Positions 55,754 to 61,929 of a stretch of 64,000 bases of DNA are shown here, piece by piece (position 1 is the stretch's first letter; each line of letters opens with the position of its first letter). The DNA comes from Methylobacterium sp. Leaf118 (GTDB taxonomy: Bacteria; Pseudomonadota; Alphaproteobacteria; Rhizobiales; Beijerinckiaceae): assembly GCF_920984675.1 (NCBI RefSeq), contig NZ_CAKLBV010000004.1, positions 62,001 through 126,000 of the forward strand, in the 5' to 3' direction. The notes under the pieces were generated by a model. That model was not told the origin of the DNA, searched no databases, and saw only the letters and a program-made list of their open reading frames with translations. Position numbers and translations under genes: made by a program.

Positions 55754-56662
55754 ATGGGACGTTGGCTAGTTGCCGGGTGTGCATGGCTGATGCTGGGGAC
55801 CACGCAAGGTCACGCCGACGCGGTTTTGCCGATCCTGACTGCAGAACAGATCGAAGCCGTCGAGCCGGTCGAAGGGTCTGAATTCAAGGATCTTGGTCGC
55901 ACGGGGCTCGTTCTCCGGGCCGCCACGATACAAGATAAGGAAGGGCGTAATCTCATGAGCATGCAGGACGAGGATCATGCTTGGATCAAGTCATTCATTA
56001 GTTTGGGCGACAATTGCGAGCTCGGATTCATCCAGAGGCATTTTGGCTACGATCAGGGCGGCCTCCTGAAGTGGGCCCGAATCATGAATATCGACCATTT
56101 GATCGCTTTCTTGAAAACGCCGCAGGAGAATTTCTACAAGTTCGACCATCTCGTTCCGGCTTGGAGTGATATGGTCACGGATACGTCGAGTGGGATACAA
56201 TTTCATTCGGTCCTTCGAAGCGAAGTCGTCGATGGCCAACGCAATTTCGTGGACGACGAAGCCCGGCGTAAGGTTCTTTATAAAGAAGAAAACAGCAAGC
56301 GCGTTCATCTTTACAAGAAGTTCATGGCGGAACTCAGGGATCCTGATCTGACGCTGGTGTTCAAGATGAACAGCGCCCCGCCCCTGGCCAAAGTCAAGGA
56401 GCTCGACAAGGTGCTCAGGGACCTTGGAAGCCGGGCCAATCTCCTCCATCTGGTTCAGAACGACCGAGACAAGGCCGGCCAGGTGGAGAAGATCACCGAC
56501 ACCTTGTACGTTGGTTATATCCGGAAATTTGCGCCCTACGTGCCGGTCACGGACAATGTCCCGGAATACTGGGTCGAAGTCCTTCAGTCCTACCGCGCGA
56601 TCGCTCACAAGAAACACGTCACGAACGCGATCAAATCCCCGGCATTCGCCGAAGGGCAGTGA
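55754..56662 (+). CDS. DUF1796-like putative cysteine peptidase, AT-richer than its surroundings
   Basis: The 302-residue protein has a core from about residue 80 with SLGDNCELGFIQRHFGYDQG, LLKWARIMNIDHLIAFL and IQFHSVLR. This resembles the DUF1796 family of putative papain-like cysteine peptidases, in which Cys of SLGxxC and a later His are conserved. The first 23 residues look like a signal peptide (WLVAGCAWLMLGTTQGHADA), with GGGAGG before ATG 55754. An alternative ATG at 55955 would start just before the core and give a shorter cytosolic protein. Base composition is clearly lower in G+C (57% and 43% in two counted 60-base lines, against about 70% around). The role is unknown; transfer is suspected. 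Confidence 0.72.
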   Translation: MGRWLVAGCAWLMLGTTQGHADAVLPILTAEQIEAVEPVEGSEFKDLGRTGLVLRAATIQDKEGRNLMSMQDEDHAWIKSFISLGDNCELGFIQRHFGYDQGGLLKWARIMNIDHLIAFLKTPQENFYKFDHLVPAWSDMVTDTSSGIQFHSVLRSEVVDGQRNFVDDEARRKVLYKEENSKRVHLYKKFMAELRDPDLTLVFKMNSAPPLAKVKELDKVLRDLGSRANLLHLVQNDRDKAGQVEKITDTLYVGYIRKFAPYVPVTDNVPEYWVEVLQSYRAIAHKKHVTNAIKSPAFAEGQ

Positions 56663-57044
56663 TGGGAGTATCTCGCTGGCGGTGAGGATGGCCCTTCGAA
56701 CCCACACCCCGACGACGAGGCTCGGAAAGCGGAACTGACCGAGGCGGGCGCATGGCCCGCCGACGGGGCCTATCGACATCGGGCTCACGGGTCTTGTTCG
56801 TCGACCCTGAGACACGCGGCCCGGCACCCGCCGGGTCGAGCGGAGGGAGGGCGGGGGCAGGCCTGACCCTCTGAGCCATCCAGGGCGAGAGCGCGGTTCA
56901 GCCGCCGGGTGGCGATGCCTCTTGCCCGCCGCGCAAGTTCGGCCAGCCATCCCGATCGAAATCGGCCTTCGGCCCGGAGCCGGATGGTGCGGCCCGCTAA
57001 TCGAGGTAGAAGGCCCCTCGATTCCTGGAGCCTGAGTCGATGCG
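56663..57044. other. Intergenic region with a hairpin before the methyltransferase gene
   Basis: This 382-base spacer returns to high GC and holds no gene that I can support. AATCGAGG (56999-57006) and CCTCGATT (57016-57023) form an 8-bp hairpin with a 9-base loop, 21 bases before the next start. It could be a leader structure or the end of an upstream transcript. Confidence 0.4.
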
Positions 57045-57737
57045 ATGTCGAATGGTCTGATCAAGCGGACCGAAATGCGCCTGCGGAAGCTGTCGCCGGA
57101 CGTGGTGCGGCGCGCCTACCGCCTCGTGCGCGGCCTCAGGGCGGTCCAGAGCGGCGCGGCCTTTCCCGCCGAACTCATGACCGATTGCCGATTCTGTCCC
57201 TCGCGGGAAGCCTTGGTCGCGCAGCTCCCGGCAGCGGGACAGGTCGCGGAACTGGGCACCTACAAAGGGGACTTTGCCCGGCATATCCTGGCCGCGAACC
57301 GCCCGGCGCGGCTGCACCTCGTCGATATCGACTTCACCCATTTCCAGTCGCAGGGATTGGACGGTCCGGAGGTCACCCGGCACGAGGGACTGACCCACGA
57401 GGTCATCGCGACGTTCCCGGATGCCCATTTCGACTGGGTCTACGTCGACGGCGACCATTCCTACCAGGGCTGTCTGCGCGACGCGCAGGCGGCAGCCCCC
57501 AAGATCCGGCCGGGCGGCTACCTCGTCTTCAACGACTTCGCCCATATCGATCCCTGGATGGGGCGATACGGGGTCCACCGGGCCGCAACCGATTTCGCGC
57601 GACAAGCCGGCTGGGCGATGGCCTTCTTCAGCTACGAACCCAATGGTCTCTACGATGCTGCCTTCCGCCGCCCGGACGAACCGGGGGCCGGAGCGTCGCC
57701 GCATCTCGTCGGCGGGCCGGCATCGGGGCGCCCGTGA
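57045..57737 (+). CDS. Class I SAM-dependent methyltransferase (Methyltransf_24-like)
   Basis: The 230-residue protein has motif I as VAELGTYKGDFARHILAAN near 67-85 and an acidic residue in LHLVDIDFTHF near 90-100. Motif IV is FDWVYVDGDHSYQGCLRDAQ near 128-147, and GGYLVFNDFAHIDPWMGRYG follows. The VDGDHSY block is the hallmark of the Methyltransf_24 group, often seen with glycan, exopolysaccharide or O-methyl modification. The substrate is unknown. It lies in the accessory-looking stretch after tRNA-Val. GC content is normal for the chromosome. Confidence 0.82.
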   Translation: MSNGLIKRTEMRLRKLSPDVVRRAYRLVRGLRAVQSGAAFPAELMTDCRFCPSREALVAQLPAAGQVAELGTYKGDFARHILAANRPARLHLVDIDFTHFQSQGLDGPEVTRHEGLTHEVIATFPDAHFDWVYVDGDHSYQGCLRDAQAAAPKIRPGGYLVFNDFAHIDPWMGRYGVHRAATDFARQAGWAMAFFSYEPNGLYDAAFRRPDEPGAGASPHLVGGPASGRP

Positions 57738-57834
57738 CACGGAGAGCGTGCGGCGCGGCCTGCGACGCGGTGTCGGGGAACGAACGGCACGGCGGGCACT
57801 TCTCCGAAGATTCCATCGGAGAGAGGAATACGCC

Positions 57835-58206
57835 GTGGACGATGAACGGGTGTGGTCGTTCGAGGAAAGCCTCTGGACCGGCGGAGCGGACCATTACCGG
57901 GAATTGGTCGACGACGAGTGCCTCATGGCCTTGCCGCAGCCGCCCTACATTCTCGGTGGCGATCAGGCGATCGCGGCGGTGGCGGACACACCGCGCTGGA
58001 CCTCGGCCACGTTCGCAGATGGGCGGATCGCCCGCCCCCAGGAGGGCTTGATCGTGATCGCCTACAGCGTGAAGGCGACGAAGGGCGACGAGACCTACGA
58101 GGCGCATTGCACCTCGACCTATCGGCGCCTGTCGCACGATGTGTGGCGTGTGGTGCAACATCAGCAGACGCCGCGGATCCTCGCTCCGGCCGTCGAGGAA
58201 CACTGA
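57835..58206 (+). CDS. Small NTF2-like protein (DUF4440 type)
   Basis: The 123-residue protein begins with GTG 57835, preceded by GGAGAGAGG. It has the helical start VWSFEESLWTGGADHYRELV, the middle MALPQPPYILGGDQAIAAV and the end CTSTYRRLSHDVWRVVQHQQ. This pattern fits the cone-shaped NTF2-like fold of DUF4440 proteins, used for ligand binding or as small enzymes. Nothing shows a specific role. The frame is open upstream through the methyltransferase gene but is not coding there. Confidence 0.75.
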   Translation: MDDERVWSFEESLWTGGADHYRELVDDECLMALPQPPYILGGDQAIAAVADTPRWTSATFADGRIARPQEGLIVIAYSVKATKGDETYEAHCTSTYRRLSHDVWRVVQHQQTPRILAPAVEEH

Positions 58207-58389
58207 AGCGGGTCCTCGCCCCGGCAGGCAGCCGTTGACCCGCGCCGTGCTGCACCCGGGGCAAAGTCGGTCCTGGGCACCGGAGTTTCGCGCAAGTGAG
58301 GGATCTTGCGCCCGAAAAGGTGTGCGGGGCCGGTGGCCACCGCCACGACCAATCAGCCGACCCGTCGTCCAGAGATGATCGGCCGAGGG

Positions 58390-58418
58390 CCCCGGCGCTC
58401 CCGAGGGTCGCGCCGGGG
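58390..58418 (-). terminator. Hairpin downstream of the Gly-rich exported protein gene
   Basis: CCCCGGCGC (58390-58398) and GCGCCGGGG (58410-58418) form a perfect 9-bp stem with an 11-base loop. It lies 26 bases beyond the stop of the minus-strand gene at 58444-58728. There is no T-run. Confidence 0.5.
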
Positions 58419-58443
58419 CGGTGGATTTGACTTCGAAAGCCGA

Positions 58444-58728
58444 TCAGCGGCTGCTACCGCCCGTGCCGCCGCCGGCACTGCCCTGCGGGATCGCCCGCTC
58501 GGGCTGACCGGCATTTCCACCGGCCGCAGAATTGGTGGTGATCGTGTCGGCGCCGGTCGGGCCCGGCGCGATGATGTAGTCGACGCTGTTGCCGGTGGTG
58601 TTGTTCTGCCGCTGGATGACGGTGCCCGGCGGGAACGGGCCGCCCGGGCCGCCATACTGGGCCTGTGCGCCGACGGTGCCCATGACGAGACAGCCGAGCG
58701 CCGTAGCGGCGAGTGTGGTCCGTTTCAT
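58444..58728 (-). CDS. Small exported Gly/Asn-rich protein
   Basis: The 94-residue protein has a clear signal peptide (MKRTTLAATALGCLVMGTVG, cleavage after AQA). The low-complexity mature part contains YGGPGGPFPPGTVIQRQNNT, a short conserved-looking SVDYIIAPGPTGADTITTNS and a Gly/Ser-rich end. No family is recognised. ATG 58728 starts the signal peptide. Similar small secreted proteins occur in Methylobacterium, from memory. Confidence 0.7.
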   Translation of the reverse strand: MKRTTLAATALGCLVMGTVGAQAQYGGPGGPFPPGTVIQRQNNTTGNSVDYIIAPGPTGADTITTNSAAGGNAGQPERAIPQGSAGGGTGGSSR

Positions 58729-58895
58729 GCCGTGATGTCCTTGATCGTTGCACGCCGGCCACCGGAACCGGGGTGGAGGCATGCAAAACGTTTCGCCGGA
58801 TCAATGCCGTTAGACGCCTGCAGGTTTCCGCGGCACTTTCAGCCGCGAAGGCGGCAGGCGGTCTCGCCAACGGGCCAGCTCACCGGATGTGCCTG

Positions 58896-59198
58896 TCACG
58901 CACCCGGTCGTGCGCCGTCCTTGCCCTGCGCGTCCGTGCGATACGATCCAGAACCCGCCGGCACATAGGCCCAGTCCGTCAGGGTCGGCGGCAGGCCCAG
59001 GCGGCGAAGATCCAGGCCGCAACGCGGCTTATGGACGAGGTTTCGGGACAGGTTCGAGGCCGCGACCGCGGGCGTCTCGTAGCAACCGAGGAGTTCATCC
59101 TCCCACAACACGGCGAAGCATGCCGTGCCCGCCAGGCGCATGGGCTCGATCCGAAACTCACCCTGGCAGGTGGCGTAGAGCCAGCACTCGCCCGACAT
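58896..59198 (-). CDS. Hypothetical protein
   Basis: The 100-residue product from ATG 59198 starts MSGECWLYATCQGEFRIEPM and includes CFAVLWEDELLGCYETPAVA and KPRCGLDLRRLGLPPTLTDW. The balanced composition with Trp, Cys and Phe suggests a real globular protein and not a GC-driven shadow. An in-frame TTG at 59255 would give 119 residues, but the binding site there is weak, while GGGGAT precedes 59198. No family is recognised. Confidence 0.6.
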   Translation of the reverse strand: MSGECWLYATCQGEFRIEPMRLAGTACFAVLWEDELLGCYETPAVAASNLSRNLVHKPRCGLDLRRLGLPPTLTDWAYVPAGSGSYRTDAQGKDGARPGA

Positions 59199-59406
59199 CG
59201 GCACATCCCCGGAAATATCGTGCCGAATAACGCCAGGATCGGAGACAGAGTTCAAGGGCGATCGTCGAACAGGCGCCTCGATCCGTTTCCCGATCCGGCG
59301 GAGGCGGCGTTCGCCGGGTCGCCCGATGGCACGCGACGGCCTGCGCGCTCGACAGGGAATGGGGAGCCGCTAGGGTCCGCGGCCACCCGTTTCGGAATCT
59401 GCGATC

Positions 59407-59661
59407 ATGGCCCTCAAGACCACCTACGTCGTCCAGGCGTTTGAGCTGAAGCGCAAGCGGCTGGTGCCGGGCGCGAAGGAGGTCGTCGGCACGGAAAGCG
59501 GCGCGCTCAAGAAGGCAGAGGCCTGGGCCTCGCGGATGCCGGGGGCGGCGGCGTTGCGGATCGTCGCCGACGACGAGACCGGCGAATTGGAGAACATCGC
59601 GGTCCTCGAGGCCTTCGGCCAGACGCCGGACGACTTCGCCGACAACCTCCAGGGCGGATGA
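59407..59661 (+). CDS. Small conserved-type hypothetical protein
   Basis: The 84-residue protein begins MALKTTYVVQAFELKRKRLV and continues with GTESGALKKAEAWASRMPGA, LRIVADDETGELENIAVLEA and FGQTPDDF. It appears to be a compact alpha/beta domain, with residues like those of small rhizobial proteins of unknown role. It converges with egtD, 7 bases apart. Codon use is normal for the window. Confidence 0.75.
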   Translation: MALKTTYVVQAFELKRKRLVPGAKEVVGTESGALKKAEAWASRMPGAAALRIVADDETGELENIAVLEAFGQTPDDFADNLQGG

Positions 59662-59668
59662 GCCCGCC

Positions 59669-60619
59669 TCAGGCGGCGAGGAGGTGGAGGCTGAATCCCT
59701 CCTCCGGGTCGAGCCAGACCTGCTTCGAGCGCCAGCCGGCCCGCCCGGCGAGGCGCCGGAACGCCTCGGGCGTGTATTTGTGGGAGTTGTCGGTGTGGAT
59801 GCTCTCGCCGGCCTCGAACCGGATCGGCGTCGGGCCGATCCGGTAGGTGGCGGGGGCGAGCGCCGTCAGATGCGCTTCCACCCGGAAGGGATCGTCCCGC
59901 AGCCGGGCCTCATGCCGGAAATTGTCGGGGTCGAAATCGGCGTCGCATTCCCGGTTCAGCCGCGCGAGCAGGTTGCGGTGCAGGGCCGCCATCAGGCCAT
60001 CGGCATCGCCGTAGGCACGGGCGAGGCGGGTGCGGTCGTGGGTCGGGTCGACGCCGACGAGGAAACGGCTCGGCCCCAGGGTGGTGTGGGCGCGCCGCAG
60101 GAACAGCGCCGCCTCGGCGGGCAGGAAGTTGCCGATGCTGGTGCCGGGAAAGAAGCCGAGAACCGGCGCGCCCGCCAGGCCAACGGGCAGATGCACCGGC
60201 TGCGAATAGTCGGCACAGACCGGAATCATCTCGACCTGCGGGTAGTCCGGCGCGAGGCGCTCGATCGCGGCCTGCAGGTAGGCGCCGGAGATGTCGAGGG
60301 CGATGAAGCGGGCCGGCCGCTCGAGAGCATCGAGCAGGGTTCGGATCTTGCGGCTCGCACCGCTGCCGAACTCCACCACCGTCGCCCCCGGAGGCATCAG
60401 CGCCGCCACCTCCGCCGCGACACGGGGCAGGAGGGCCATCTCGGTCCGGGTCGGATAATAGTCGGCGCTGCCGCAGATCCGATCGAACAAGTCCGAACCG
60501 GTCTCGTCCCAGAGGAGCTTGCCCGGCAACTGCTTCTGCGGGCGTGACAGCCCGTCGAGCACTGCCTGCAACAGGGCGGCCCGCGGGTCCGGCGAAGGTC
60601 CGTTCTCGGTGTCGGCCAT
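59669..60619 (-). CDS. egtD: L-histidine N-alpha-methyltransferase (EgtD-like)
   Basis: EgtD trimethylates histidine to hercynine, the first step of ergothioneine synthesis. The 316-residue protein has the signature order: DYYPTRTE (53-60), the SAM motif VVEFGSGASRKIRTLL (81-96), FFPGTSIGNF (156-165) and the substrate-binding IHTDNSHKY (274-282). In the last motif the usual Glu (T-E-N-S) is Asp277, a conservative change at a histidine-amine contact. No egtB gene lies in the window, so ergothioneine synthesis cannot be assumed. The next gene upstream is another methyltransferase, 27 bases away. Confidence 0.88.
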   Translation of the reverse strand: MADTENGPSPDPRAALLQAVLDGLSRPQKQLPGKLLWDETGSDLFDRICGSADYYPTRTEMALLPRVAAEVAALMPPGATVVEFGSGASRKIRTLLDALERPARFIALDISGAYLQAAIERLAPDYPQVEMIPVCADYSQPVHLPVGLAGAPVLGFFPGTSIGNFLPAEAALFLRRAHTTLGPSRFLVGVDPTHDRTRLARAYGDADGLMAALHRNLLARLNRECDADFDPDNFRHEARLRDDPFRVEAHLTALAPATYRIGPTPIRFEAGESIHTDNSHKYTPEAFRRLAGRAGWRSKQVWLDPEEGFSLHLLAA

Positions 60620-60646
60620 GGGGCGGTTGTCCTCGGTTCGGGGCCG

Positions 60647-61597
60647 TCAGGCCGGGCGGGTGGCGGTCAGCACCACGAGGGCGATGCGGTCGGCCTCGGC
60701 ATAAGCCGGGCTATCGAGTTCCTCGCCATAGGCATCGGGATCGAACTCCCGGTACGCGACCCGCAGCCCCGCGCGCGCGCAGACGGCAAGGGCGGCCTCG
60801 CGGAAGGGGTCCCCACCGCGGACGATGACCGAGCCCGTGAACAGCACGAGGCTGCCGCCGGGCGCGAGGCGCTCGGCCGCCGCCTCCACCACGGCCAGGG
60901 ACAGACCCTCGCCGTAGGCTCCGCCGCCATGCCGGTAGGTGCGCCCGCCGCGGTCGATCATGAAGGGCGGGTTCGAGACGATGAGGTCGAACGCGCCCTC
61001 GACCTCGCGCAGGAGGTTGCTCTGCCGGGGCACGATGTTGGTGACGCCCGCGGCCCTGGCGTTGATCCGCCCGGCCCGCAGGGCGGCCGGGTTGATGTCG
61101 ACGAGCAGGACCTCGGCGTCCCTCGCGCGCTTGGCCACCGCGATCCCGGCGGCTCCCGAACCCGCCCCGAGATCCACGGCGCGGCGCACGGGGGCGGCGC
61201 GTTCGGCAAGAAAGGCCGTGACGGCCGAGACGAAGCGGACGGTGTCGGGCCCGAAGAACACCGCGTCCGTCGCGTTCGGCGGATAGGCCGTGTGCAGGAA
61301 CAGCTCGCCGTCGAGGCTCGAGAGCCGGATCGTAGCGCGCCATCCCCCCTCGACGGGCTCGACCACGCCCGCACGACGCATCGCCGCCAGCATCTCCGGT
61401 GACACGATCGCCTCGCGGAACGGCCGGCTCCACCCGAAGATGTCGCGCAGGTCGCGGGCCCAGAGGGCGTCCGGGCGCGCGTTGACCCGGGCATGGCTCG
61501 CAGGCGTCACCGTGGTGAAGCGGTAGCCGGTCTCCCGCACCGATCCGATCAGCGCGACGAGCGCCCCCTCCGTGTCCGGTCGTTCCTGCCGCATCAA
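60647..61597 (-). CDS. Class I SAM methyltransferase with NPPF motif
   Basis: The 316-residue protein has an N-terminal helical domain of about 130 residues and a methyltransferase domain. The domain has motif I RAVDLGAGSGAAGIAVAKRA (about 139-158), VLLVDINPAALRAG and the amine- or glutamine-methylating motif LIVSNPPFMIDRGG (about 206-219). NPPF with a separate N-terminal domain recalls PrmC (release factor) or RlmG/RsmC-like (rRNA) enzymes. It is not a typical PrmC because the N-terminal domain differs. The GGRTYRHGGGAYGEGLSLAV stretch after motif IV is distinctive. It is probably co-transcribed with egtD. Confidence 0.83.
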   Translation of the reverse strand: MMRQERPDTEGALVALIGSVRETGYRFTTVTPASHARVNARPDALWARDLRDIFGWSRPFREAIVSPEMLAAMRRAGVVEPVEGGWRATIRLSSLDGELFLHTAYPPNATDAVFFGPDTVRFVSAVTAFLAERAAPVRRAVDLGAGSGAAGIAVAKRARDAEVLLVDINPAALRAGRINARAAGVTNIVPRQSNLLREVEGAFDLIVSNPPFMIDRGGRTYRHGGGAYGEGLSLAVVEAAAERLAPGGSLVLFTGSVIVRGGDPFREAALAVCARAGLRVAYREFDPDAYGEELDSPAYAEADRIALVVLTATRPA

Positions 61598-61929
61598 TCA
61601 CCTGCCCTCGTCCGATCGCGCATCGGGGCCCGGGCAGCGGCCTTCCGTCGTGCGGAAGGCCTTCGTCGCATCCCCGGAGCCCGCAACGGCCGAGAACCGG
61701 AGCTGATCGTTCTTGTTCCGAAATTCGCTTTCGAGGCGCGCGATTTAACCTGAGTTAAGCCTTGGAGTGATGGCTAAAAATCTCCATCGTTCGATCGACA
61801 TCAGAACCGTTACTGATGAACACGGTTTCCGGTTGAATCGACCGCGGCTCGGCGTCGGGGGCCCGACGATCCGGCATCCTCCGCCCCACCGCCCGCGGAG
61901 GCTGTCGAGCCCGAGAGGAGGCCCGCCGC
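61598..61929. other. Divergent intergenic region upstream of the OPT transporter gene
   Basis: This 332-base spacer has no gene. It must carry promoters for the leftward methyltransferase-egtD pair and the rightward transporter. TTAACCTGAGTTAA (61745-61758) is a palindromic, A/T-edged element, and 61765-61840 is the most A/T-rich part, so promoters are likely there. Confidence 0.4.

Noticed and set aside
55385..58900. Integrated element with attachment repeats at tRNA-Val
   Set aside because: I looked for a second copy of the tRNA 3' end and for an integrase and found neither.
61745..61758. TTAA-N6-TTAA as a CtrA site
   Set aside because: Spacing is 6 and not 7 bases, so it does not meet the consensus; kept only as an unassigned palindrome.
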